Below, piece by piece: positions 1 to 5,861 of a DNA stretch of 6,113 nucleotides. The stretch comes from an uncultured Rivibacter sp. (GTDB lineage: Bacteria; Pseudomonadota; Gammaproteobacteria; Burkholderiales; Burkholderiaceae): contig CAMLNA010000200.1 in assembly GCA_946481025.1 (NCBI GenBank), forward strand, positions 1 through 6,113. The letters are read 5' to 3'. Each line of letters begins with the position of its first letter. Positions within the stretch are counted from its first letter, which is position 1. The notes under the pieces are model-generated. The model ran no database searches and had not been told where the DNA came from. It saw nothing but the letters and a program-made list of their open reading frames with translations. A program made the position numbers and the translations under genes.

Positions 1-755
1 GCATCGGGCGTCGGCCGCTCGGCCATCAGCAGCGTGGTGGCGCCCACGCTCATCGGGAAGGTGAGCGCGTTGCCCAGGCCGTAGGCGAAAAACAGCTTGG
101 CAGCGGAAAAGCACACGTCGTCTTCGCGCAGGCCGAGCACGCCCCGGCCGTAGAGCTCCGAGGTCCAGTAGGGGTTGGCCTGCGAATGCACCGTGCCCTT
201 GGGCCGGCCGGTGGAGCCCGACGAATACAGCCAGAACGCGGGGTCGTCGGCCGCGGTGTGGGCGGCTGCCGGCATCGGCGCCTGCGTGTCGAGAAAGTGG
301 TCGAACTCCACCTCGGCCGGGTGCAGCGGCGCCAGCGGCCGCGACACGATGACCTTGCCGACTTCGTGATCGCTCCGGGTGAGCGCGCTGTTCAGCACCG
401 GCAGCAGCGCGCCCGACACCAGCACTGCCTGCGCGCGTGAATGCTCCAGCATGTAGGCGTAGTCGTCGGCGGTGAGCAGCGTGTTCACCGCCACCGGCAC
501 GAGGCCTGCGTACATGGCGCCCAGGAAGCTCACCGGCCAGTCGGTGCAGTCGTGCATGAGCAGCAGCACCCGCTCTTCGCGACGGATGCCCAGGCCGCGC
601 AGGCCGGCGGCCAGGCGCTGCACGCGGCCTTCGAGGTCGCCATAGGTGAGCGTGCCCTGCTCGTCGATGAAGGCGGTCTTGCCGCGGCGCGCTGCATTGC
701 GCTGCAGCAGGTGGGCGGCGAAGTTGAAGTCTGCGGGAGGCGGCTGCACGTCCAT
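1..755 (-). CDS. bclA: benzoate-CoA ligase, N-terminal part (cut by left window edge)
   Basis: Activates benzoate with ATP and CoA to benzoyl-CoA in the cytoplasm, the entry step of the box pathway. The visible 251 residues are the N-terminal half of an ANL-superfamily (acyl-CoA synthetase) adenylation domain; benzoate-CoA ligases are usually about 520-530 residues, so the C-terminal half lies outside the window. The phosphate-binding loop YSSGSTGRPKGTVH is at residues 177-190. The stretch FSAAKLFFAYGLGN (216-229) is typical of benzoate- and 4-hydroxybenzoate-CoA ligases and lines the aryl pocket in that group. The ATG at 755 is chosen because GAGGAAA (minus strand, 766-760) sits 4 bases upstream and the preceding boxD stop is only 24 bases away, so the two genes are probably co-transcribed. 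Closely related hydroxybenzoate ligases cannot be excluded from half a protein, but the box neighbours make benzoate the best substrate. No frame disruption is seen. Confidence 0.93.
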   Translation of the reverse strand, partial: MDVQPPPADFNFAAHLLQRNAARRGKTAFIDEQGTLTYGDLEGRVQRLAAGLRGLGIRREERVLLLMHDCTDWPVSFLGAMYAGLVPVAVNTLLTADDYAYMLEHSRAQAVLVSGALLPVLNSALTRSDHEVGKVIVSRPLAPLHPAEVEFDHFLDTQAPMPAAAHTAADDPAFWLYSSGSTGRPKGTVHSQANPYWTSELYGRGVLGLREDDVCFSAAKLFFAYGLGNALTFPMSVGATTLLMAERPTPD

Positions 756-779
756 GGGGTTTCCTCGTCGTGTTGCCGC

Positions 780-2333
780 CTACAGGGCAGCCAGCACCGA
801 AGGCGCCGCCTGGATGGCGGTCCTGCGGTGATAGAAGTTCAGGGCCTGCAGGCCGCCGAGTTCCTCGCCGCCGCCGGAGCGGCCGGGGCCGCCGTGCAGC
901 GATTGCGGCATCACGTTGCCGTGGCCGGTGTGCGAGGCCGCGGCCTCTGGGCTCACCACGTGCACGCGGCCGTGGTGCGAGGCCAGGGCCATGGCCGCCT
1001 GGGCGAGCGCGGCGGAGTCTTCGCCGTAGAGGGACGCGACGAGCGAACCCTGGCCGCGCTGCACGCCGCGCAGCGCCTGCGGCAGGCCGGCATACGGCAG
1101 CAGCGTCGCGACGGGGCCGAAGACTTCGACGTCGTGCACCAGCGCCGTGGCTTCCGCGGCCTCGGGCGTGGCAAGGCCCAGCAACGTGGGCGCCACGCAG
1201 CAGGCCACGGCCGGGTCGGCGTCGACCAGCGATACCGTGCTGCCGTCGAACAGGGTGTCGGCTGCCGAGCGCAGTTGCGCAATGCCGCTGAGTACCGTGT
1301 CGTATTGAGATCGGCTCACCAGCGCGCCCATGCGCACGGCCTCGTTGCGCGGGTCGCCCACGGTGATGCGAGACAGCCGGGCCCGGGCAGCGTCGCCGAC
1401 CGCGCCATACAGCTCCTGCGGCACGAAGGCGCGGCGGATGGCCGTGCACTTCTGGCCGGACTTGACCGTCATTTCGCGCACCAGCTCCTTCACGAAAAGC
1501 TCGAAGGCCGGACTGTCGGGGGCGGTGCCGGGCAGCAGCACGGCGCTGTTCACGCTGTCGGCTTCGATGTTCACCCGCACGGAATGGCGCACGACGGCGG
1601 CATGGGAGCGGATCACCGCGGCGGTGTCCGCCGAGCCGGTGAACGACAGCACGTCGAAGGGCGTCAACGCGTCGAGCAGGCCCGCCGAGCTGCCGCACAC
1701 CACCGACAACGCGCCGGCCGGCAGCACGCCGGCCTCGACCACGTCTCGCACCATGCGCTGGGTGAGCCAGGCGGTCGCGGTGGCCGGCTTCACGACCACC
1801 GGCACGCCCGACAGCAGGGCCGGCGCGGCCTTTTCCCACAGGCCCCAGGCCGGGAAATTGAAAGCGTTGATGAAGAGCGCGAGCCCGGGCACCGGCAGCC
1901 GCACGTGGCGCGACTGGAAGCTGCCGTCGCGGGCCAGCGAAACGGCTTCGCCTTCGGGCAGCCAGTGCTGCTCGGGCAGCGTGGCGGCCAGCTTGGCGTA
2001 GGTGTTGAGGGTGTAGATCGCGCCGTCGATGTCCACCGCCGAGTCGGGCTTCACGGTGCCGCTGTTGGCGGTGGCGATGGCGTAGTAGTCGTCGCGCTTC
2101 GCCTGCAGCGCGGCGGCGACGTCGGCGAGCAACTGGCCGCGCTGGCGGTAGTTCAGCGCGCGCAGCGCAGGGCCTGCGACCTCGCGTGCATGGGCGAAGC
2201 CGGCGGCGAGGTCGAGGCCGGTGGCATCGACGCGCACCAGGGCGTCGCCGCGCACGGGGTCGCGCAGCTCGGTGCCTAGCGCCGTGCCGGCCTGCCAGCG
2301 GCCGGCCAGGTGGTTCAACAGCAGTTCGGTCAT
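780..2333 (-). CDS. boxD: 3,4-dehydroadipyl-CoA semialdehyde dehydrogenase (BoxD)
   Basis: Oxidises the ring-opened product 3,4-dehydroadipyl-CoA semialdehyde to the CoA-bound acid, using NADP+ in characterised homologues. The 517-residue protein is a full-length aldehyde dehydrogenase, related to the ALDH part of PaaZ. Visible hallmarks are FINAFNFPAWG with the presumed oxyanion Asn159, the cofactor-region Lys182 in VVVKPA, FTGS at 231-234, the general-base Glu257 in VNIEADS, the nucleophile Cys296 in SGQKCTAIRR, and EVFGPV at 403-408. The frame is open further upstream to an ATG at 2402, but that adds 23 residues of non-ALDH sequence (starting MRPVSYVSVPPRHH) encoded by repeat-flanking DNA. 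MTELLLNHLAGRW at 2333 starts like the family and is preferred. Its Shine-Dalgarno is weak (GAAAG about 10 bases upstream). It lies 24 bases before the ligase gene and 182 bases after the DUF4863 gene. All catalytic residues are present. Confidence 0.94.
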   Translation of the reverse strand: MTELLLNHLAGRWQAGTALGTELRDPVRGDALVRVDATGLDLAAGFAHAREVAGPALRALNYRQRGQLLADVAAALQAKRDDYYAIATANSGTVKPDSAVDIDGAIYTLNTYAKLAATLPEQHWLPEGEAVSLARDGSFQSRHVRLPVPGLALFINAFNFPAWGLWEKAAPALLSGVPVVVKPATATAWLTQRMVRDVVEAGVLPAGALSVVCGSSAGLLDALTPFDVLSFTGSADTAAVIRSHAAVVRHSVRVNIEADSVNSAVLLPGTAPDSPAFELFVKELVREMTVKSGQKCTAIRRAFVPQELYGAVGDAARARLSRITVGDPRNEAVRMGALVSRSQYDTVLSGIAQLRSAADTLFDGSTVSLVDADPAVACCVAPTLLGLATPEAAEATALVHDVEVFGPVATLLPYAGLPQALRGVQRGQGSLVASLYGEDSAALAQAAMALASHHGRVHVVSPEAAASHTGHGNVMPQSLHGGPGRSGGGEELGGLQALNFYHRRTAIQAAPSVLAAL

Positions 2334-2362
2334 GGGGCGGATGCTTTCAAACAGATGGCCGT

Positions 2363-2379
2363 GGTGCCTTGGTGGCACC
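2363..2379. repeat. 6-bp inverted repeat upstream of boxD
   Basis: GGTGCC and GGCACC are separated by 5 bases (TTGGT), ending 30 bases upstream of the chosen boxD start. The half-site GTGCC/GGCAC recurs in the boxR and boxC upstream regions. It could be a small hairpin in the boxD leader or a third, weaker regulator site. I see no convincing -35/-10 pair here, and short GC-rich palindromes occur by chance in such a genome. Confidence 0.35.
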
Positions 2380-2407
2380 GAGACGTATGAAACGGGCCTC
2401 AACAGCC

Positions 2408-2498
2408 TTCACCGCGAAGGCGCGGAGGACGCAGAGATTCGCAGCGGAATACAGGCTTTCTCCGCGGTCCTCCGCGTTCCCTGTGTCTCTGTGGTGAA
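2408..2498. repeat. 91-base imperfect palindromic intergenic repeat
   Basis: The segment is bounded by TTCACC (2408-2413) and its complement GGTGAA (2493-2498). Inside, CGCGGAGGAC (2421-2430) pairs perfectly with GTCCTCCGCG (2467-2476), and GCGGA (2444-2448) with TCCGC (2461-2465). The arms are unequal (7 bases against 16 between the outer and main stems), so the folded form would have bulges. The purine-rich wording around GCGCGGAGGACGCAGAG resembles a dispersed intergenic repeat seen in many bacterial genomes; that resemblance is from memory. It has no coding content. It lies inside the presumed minus-strand transcript between the DUF4863 gene and boxD, with no obvious T-tract, so it looks more like a REP-type insertion than a plain intrinsic terminator. 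Confidence 0.7.
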
Positions 2499-2515
2499 TG
2501 AATCGGGGCGTCATC

Positions 2516-3001
2516 TCAGGTGAACTGGATCTGCCCCTGGGGCAGCAGGTAGAGCACGAGGGCGCGGCCCTGGGTGACGGTGGGGCGGTGCGAGCTGCCA
2601 GGGGCCTTGACCACCCAGCCGGCGGGGCGACCGTCGAACAGCGCGTTGCCGCCCAGCGGCATCACGAGGTCGATCTCGCCGGTGGGATGCACGTGGTGCG
2701 GCCCGGCAATGTCCTGCATGTCCACCACGTCCACCGAAAAGCCGTGCAGCTCGGGCGAGGGTTTGAAGATGCGGCCGTAACGGATGCCGCCACCTTCGCG
2801 GTTGCACAGCCAGCCGGCCGCCGCGCCGGCTTCGCAGCTGGCCTTGAGCTGGGCGTACGTGGTGCTTTGCGGGCCGTGGTGTTCGTTCAGCCAGGCATCG
2901 AGCGCGGCATCCAGCGGCCGGCCGGCAAGTTGCCCGGTCAGCTCGGCGATCTGGCGGTGAAACACCTCGGGGGTCACATCGGTCGGGGCGGCGGACTGCA
3001 T
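2516..3001 (-). CDS. small cupin-like protein, DUF4863 / PnbB type, of unproven role in the box cluster
   Basis: A 161-residue soluble protein with no signal peptide or membrane segment. Residues 10-60 look helical. The C-terminal half (about 85-160) looks like a cupin barrel, with a metal-ligand-like cluster HHVHPTGEIDLV (102-113; His102/103, His105, Glu109) and a later His138 in APGSSHRP. I recognise the DUF4863 family. One member, PnbB, is a 4-hydroxylaminobenzoate lyase that releases ammonium and forms protocatechuate, and automatic annotation often passes that name to box-cluster relatives. The box pathway as known has no hydroxylamino intermediate, so that activity is not established here. 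It is the first gene of the minus-strand arm, facing boxR across a shared regulatory region, so it should be co-regulated with benzoate catabolism. The ATG at 3001 gives the family-like N terminus; the Shine-Dalgarno is weak (AGAAAG at a long distance). Confidence 0.85.
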   Translation of the reverse strand: MQSAAPTDVTPEVFHRQIAELTGQLAGRPLDAALDAWLNEHHGPQSTTYAQLKASCEAGAAAGWLCNREGGGIRYGRIFKPSPELHGFSVDVVDMQDIAGPHHVHPTGEIDLVMPLGGNALFDGRPAGWVVKAPGSSHRPTVTQGRALVLYLLPQGQIQFT

Positions 3002-3040
3002 CTGTCGTGGCTTTCTGGCGTGCGGTTTGATCTGCCAGGG

Positions 3041-3069
3041 TTGTTTGGCTGGAAAAGATGAAGTATTGT
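3041..3069 (+). promoter_or_regulatory. possible boxR promoter
   Basis: TTGTTT (3041-3046) and TATTGT (3064-3069) are separated by 17 bases and together resemble a sigma70 promoter, each with several mismatches. Transcription would start near 3076, inside the inverted GTGC/GCAC elements, which fits autoregulation. The -10 choice is weak, and other pairs could be drawn in this A+T-richer stretch. Confidence 0.3.
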
Positions 3070-3094
3070 GCTTTGAGGCACTTTAGGTCGTGCC
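3068..3094. promoter_or_regulatory. candidate BoxR operator between the divergent arms
   Basis: Two overlapping inverted repeats are visible: GTGC-TTTGAG-GCAC (3068-3081) and GGCAC-TTTAGGTC-GTGCC (3077-3094). The left part matches the boxC upstream region, which also has ATTGTGC followed by GCACT. The element overlaps the -10 of the minus-strand promoter proposed at 3080-3109 and follows the proposed boxR promoter, so one bound repressor could silence both arms. BoxR and its anaerobic relative BzdR are known to repress benzoate genes and to be relieved by benzoyl-CoA; binding at this exact site is inferred. Confidence 0.55.
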
Positions 3095-3109
3095 GAAAGT
3101 ACATGTCAA
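3080..3109 (-). promoter_or_regulatory. sigma70-like promoter for the DUF4863-boxD-ligase arm
   Basis: On the minus strand, a perfect -35 TTGACA (3109-3104) is followed after 18 bases by TAAAGT (3085-3080), which matches four of six -10 consensus positions. The start would fall near 3073, about 70 bases before the DUF4863 ATG at 3001. The -10 lies inside the inverted repeat proposed as an operator, the arrangement expected of a repressed promoter. The spacer is one base above optimal and the -10 is imperfect. Confidence 0.5.
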
Positions 3110-3117
3110 GCAACATA

Positions 3118-4053
3118 ATGCATACCCTGGCGTTAACCCCTAGCGAGATGGCGCCCGACCTGCCGGCGGAGGGGGCGGGCAAGCACCCTTTCCTGGTGGC
3201 GCTGGGTGAGCGGGTGCGCGGGCTGCGCGCGCGCCGGGGCATGACGCGCAAGGCCCTCAGTGCTGCTGCCGACGTGTCGGAGCGGCACCTGGCCAATCTC
3301 GAGTACGGCGTGGGCAATGCGTCGGTGCTGGTGCTGCTGCAGGTGTCGCAGGCGCTCAAGTGCACGCTGGCCGAGCTCATCGGCGACGAGACGACCCGCT
3401 CGCCGGAGTGGCTGATGATCCGCGAGCTGCTGGAGCAGCGCGACGAAGGCACCCTGCGCCGCGTGCGCGAAAGCATCGGCCCGCTGCTCGACGGCGCGGC
3501 CGCACCGGCGGCGAGCCGCGCCCGTTCGCACCGCGTGGCGCTGGTGGGCCTGCGCGGTGCCGGCAAGACCACGCTGGGCCGCCTGCTGGCCGAGGACCTG
3601 GGCTTCCCGTTCGTGGAGCTGAGTCGCCAGATCGAGGCATTTGCTGGCTGCACCATCAACGAGATCCAGGCGCTGTACGGCCAGAACGCCTACCGGCGCT
3701 ACGAGCGCCGCGCCATGGAGGAGGCGATCCAGATCTACCCGGAGGCGGTGATCGCCACGCCCGGCGGCCTGGTGTCCGATGCCGCCACCTTCAACCTGCT
3801 GCTGTCGCACTGCACCACGGTGTGGCTGCAGGCCACGCCGGAGGACCACATGGCACGGGTCGCGGCCCAGGGCGACATGCGGCCCATGGCCGCGAGCCGG
3901 GAGGCGATGGACGACCTGCGCGGCATCCTGGCCGGGCGGGCGGCCTTTTATTCGAAGGCCGAGCTGCAACTGGACACGAGCGCGCAGCCGCTGGACGAAA
4001 CCTTCGTGCTGCTGCGCCGCCTGGTGCATGAGGCGCTGCAGATTCCCGGGTAA
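3118..4053 (+). CDS. boxR: BoxR, benzoyl-CoA-responsive repressor (HTH + shikimate-kinase-like fusion)
   Basis: Transcriptional regulator of the box genes, of the BzdR/BoxR family. In the 311-residue form, residues 25-90 are an XRE-type helix-turn-helix (LGERVRGLRARRGMTRKALS, then SERHLANLEYGVGN). Residues 91-137 are a linker, and 138-305 a shikimate-kinase-like domain with Walker A GLRGAGKTT (144-152). In studied relatives this AroK-like domain senses benzoyl-CoA rather than phosphorylating shikimate. The start is uncertain. The frame is open from an ATG at 3058, but 3058-3117 is A+T-richer, uses rare codons (AGG, ATA, TTG) and contains the candidate operator, so a longer protein is unlikely. 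ATGs at 3103, 3118 and 3148 are all possible; none has a strong Shine-Dalgarno, and G+C-rich coding composition begins near 3148. It is divergent from the DUF4863 gene and 113 bases upstream of boxC. Confidence 0.92.
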   Translation: MHTLALTPSEMAPDLPAEGAGKHPFLVALGERVRGLRARRGMTRKALSAAADVSERHLANLEYGVGNASVLVLLQVSQALKCTLAELIGDETTRSPEWLMIRELLEQRDEGTLRRVRESIGPLLDGAAAPAASRARSHRVALVGLRGAGKTTLGRLLAEDLGFPFVELSRQIEAFAGCTINEIQALYGQNAYRRYERRAMEEAIQIYPEAVIATPGGLVSDAATFNLLLSHCTTVWLQATPEDHMARVAAQGDMRPMAASREAMDDLRGILAGRAAFYSKAELQLDTSAQPLDETFVLLRRLVHEALQIPG

Positions 4054-4069
4054 ACCCCAGGCTGCTGCT

Positions 4070-4105
4070 GCACTAAAGTGCTTGAATTGTGCCGAGCGCA
4101 GGCAC
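4070..4105. promoter_or_regulatory. candidate BoxR operator upstream of boxC
   Basis: Contains the palindrome GCACT-AA-AGTGC (4070-4081) and the inverted repeat GTGCC-GAGCGCA-GGCAC (4089-4105). CTAAAGTGC followed by T-x-AA also appears on the minus strand of the boxR upstream region (3086-3074), and ATTGTGC...GCACT is shared in direct orientation. The element covers the -35 and spacer of the proposed boxC promoter. The repetition of the same half-sites at both regulated starts is visible in the sequence; BoxR binding is inferred. Confidence 0.55.
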
Positions 4106-4111
4106 TATGAT
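4082..4111 (+). promoter_or_regulatory. sigma70-like promoter of boxC-boxB
   Basis: TTGAAT (4082-4087) and TATGAT (4106-4111) are separated by 18 bases. The -10 matches five of six consensus bases and the -35 four of six. Transcription would begin near 4118, leaving a leader of about 50 bases before the GTG at 4167. This also argues against the longer reading frame starting at 4089, which would begin inside the promoter. Confidence 0.6.
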
Positions 4112-4166
4112 GCGTCTCAGTGGGGTGCGAGACCTGCATTCCTTTGCCAGTTACCGGAGACGCACT

Positions 4167-5846
4167 GTGAGCCCAGCCCTTCAAGACCAGCAGCCGCCTG
4201 CCGTTGTCGACTACCAGACCGAACCGAGCCGCTACCGCCACTGGAAGCTCAGCTTCGAAGGCGAGGTCGCCACGCTGGCGGCCGATTTCGACGAGAACGG
4301 CGGCCTGCGCCCCGGCTACAAGCTCAAGCTCAACAGCTACGACCTGGGCGTCGACATCGAACTCAGCGACGCCATCAACCGCATCCGCTTCGAGCACCCC
4401 GAGGTGCGCACGGTGGTGGTGACCAGCGCGAAGGACCGGGTGTTCTGCTCCGGCGCCAACATCTTCATGCTGGGTGTCTCCAGCCACGCGTGGAAGGTGA
4501 ACTTCTGCAAGTTCACCAACGAAACCCGCAACGGCCTCGAAGACTCGTCGAGGCATTCGGGCCTGAAGTTCCTGGCGGCGGTGAACGGCGCCTGTGCCGG
4601 CGGCGGCTACGAGCTGGCGCTGGCCTGTGACGAGATCCTGCTGGTGGACGACCGCTCCAGCGCGGTGAGCCTGCCAGAAGTGCCGCTGCTGGGCGTGCTG
4701 CCCGGCACCGGCGGCCTGACGCGCGTGACCGACAAGCGTCACGTGCGCCATGACCTGGCCGACATCTTCTGCACCAGCGTCGAAGGCGTGCGCGGCCAGC
4801 GTGCCAAGGACTGGCGGCTGGTCGACGACATTGCCAAGCCGGCCGCGTTTGCCGCCAAGGTGCAGGAGCGTGCCCGCGAGCTGGCCCGGCAGAGCGACCG
4901 CCCGGCCGGTGCCAGGGGCGTGGCGCTCACGCCCATCACGCGCAGCCTCGAGGCCGACGCGCTGCGCTACCCGAACGTCGCGGTCGAGATCGACCGCGCA
5001 CGCCGCGTGGCCACCTTCACCGTGAAGGCGCCTGCCGCACAGGTGGAAAGCGACGTGGCCGCCATCGAGGCCGCGGGCGCCGGGTGGTACCCGCTCGCAC
5101 TGGCGCGCGAGCTGGACGACGCGATCCTGCACATGCGCACCAACGAGCTCGAGATCGGCACCTGGGTCCTCAAGACCGAGGGCCGCCACGATGCGGTGGC
5201 CCAGATGGACACGGTGCTGCTGGCCCACAAGGACCACTGGTTCGTGCGCGAGACCATCGGCTACCTGCGCCGCACCTTCAGCCGCCTCGACGTGAGCAGC
5301 CGCAGCCTGTTCGCGCTCATCGAGCCGGGCTCGTGTTTCGGCGGCAGCTTCCTCGAGCTGGCGCTGGCCTGCGACCGCAGCTACCAGCTCGTGCTGCCCA
5401 GCGACGAGTCCGCTGCGCCGACGCTGCTGGTGGGCGAAGCCAACCTGGGCCTGTACCCCATGGTCACGGGCCAGAGCCGCCTGCAGCGCCGCTTCTACGA
5501 CGAGCAGCCGGCCATGGAGGCCGTGCGCGCCAGCGTGGGCCGGCCGCTGGGCGGCGAGGCGGCGCTCGCGCTCGGCCTCGTGACGAGCGCGCCCGACGAC
5601 ATCGACTGGCCCGACGAGACCCGCATCGCCATCGAGGAGCGCGTGGCCATGAGCCCGGATGCGCTGACCGGCATGGAAGCCAACCTGCGCTTCAACGGCG
5701 TGGAGAACATGTTCACCCGCATCTTCGGCCGCCTCACCGCCTGGCAGAACTGGATCTTCCAGCGCCCCAACGCCGTGGGCGAGAAGGGCGCCCTCAAGGT
5801 CTACGGCAAGGGCGACAAGGCAGCTTTCGACTGGAACCGCGTCTAA
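4167..5846 (+). CDS. boxC: 2,3-epoxybenzoyl-CoA dihydrolase (BoxC), GTG start
   Basis: Opens the ring of 2,3-epoxy-2,3-dihydrobenzoyl-CoA with two waters, giving 3,4-dehydroadipyl-CoA semialdehyde and formate (also called benzoyl-CoA-dihydrodiol lyase). It has 559 residues, normal for BoxC and about twice a simple enoyl-CoA hydratase. The crotonase core is at about 30-235: the oxyanion-hole strand FCSGANIFMLG (93-103), NGACAGGGYELALACDE (140-156) and SLPEVPLLGVLPGTGG (168-183). Glu149 and Glu171 occupy the usual crotonase acid/base positions. A second, diverged crotonase-like segment follows at about 345-475 (EPGSCFGGSFLELALACDRS, 386-405). The GTG start has GGAGA (4156-4160) 6 bases upstream and yields the family-like N terminus; the frame extends to a GTG at 4089, but that would start within the promoter. 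Fifteen bases separate it from boxB, so the two are co-transcribed. Confidence 0.95.
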   Translation: MSPALQDQQPPAVVDYQTEPSRYRHWKLSFEGEVATLAADFDENGGLRPGYKLKLNSYDLGVDIELSDAINRIRFEHPEVRTVVVTSAKDRVFCSGANIFMLGVSSHAWKVNFCKFTNETRNGLEDSSRHSGLKFLAAVNGACAGGGYELALACDEILLVDDRSSAVSLPEVPLLGVLPGTGGLTRVTDKRHVRHDLADIFCTSVEGVRGQRAKDWRLVDDIAKPAAFAAKVQERARELARQSDRPAGARGVALTPITRSLEADALRYPNVAVEIDRARRVATFTVKAPAAQVESDVAAIEAAGAGWYPLALARELDDAILHMRTNELEIGTWVLKTEGRHDAVAQMDTVLLAHKDHWFVRETIGYLRRTFSRLDVSSRSLFALIEPGSCFGGSFLELALACDRSYQLVLPSDESAAPTLLVGEANLGLYPMVTGQSRLQRRFYDEQPAMEAVRASVGRPLGGEAALALGLVTSAPDDIDWPDETRIAIEERVAMSPDALTGMEANLRFNGVENMFTRIFGRLTAWQNWIFQRPNAVGEKGALKVYGKGDKAAFDWNRV

Positions 5847-5861
5847 ACACTCGAGGACCGC

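Noticed and set aside
441..2279. Long plus-strand open frame (612 codons) opposite boxD and the ligase
   Set aside because: It is the antisense shadow of two recognisable G+C-rich genes. Its translation is rich in His, Arg, Gly, Ala and Val without any domain, and it crosses the boundary between the two genes.
2334..2402. N-terminal extension of boxD to the ATG at 2402
   Set aside because: The added residues do not look like an ALDH N terminus, the DNA belongs to the intergenic region with inverted repeats, and MTELLLNHLAGRW at 2333 is the natural family start.
2408..2498. Plain intrinsic terminator between the DUF4863 gene and boxD
   Set aside because: The stem has a long 36-base loop, unequal arms and no T-tract on either strand; a dispersed palindromic repeat fits better, though partial termination is not excluded.
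2511..3659. Minus-strand frame spanning the boxR 5' half and the DUF4863 gene (382 codons)
   Set aside because: Its first part is antisense to boxR and its last part is an out-of-frame reading of the DUF4863 gene; no family features.
3118..4053. Reading boxR as a metabolic shikimate kinase
   Set aside because: The kinase-like domain keeps a Walker A motif but is fused to a helix-turn-helix, and the gene sits among box genes, which fits the BoxR/BzdR regulator family.
4089..4166. N-terminal extension of boxC to the GTG at 4089
   Set aside because: It would begin between the -35 and -10 of the promoter, and the GTG at 4167 has a good Shine-Dalgarno and family-like sequence.
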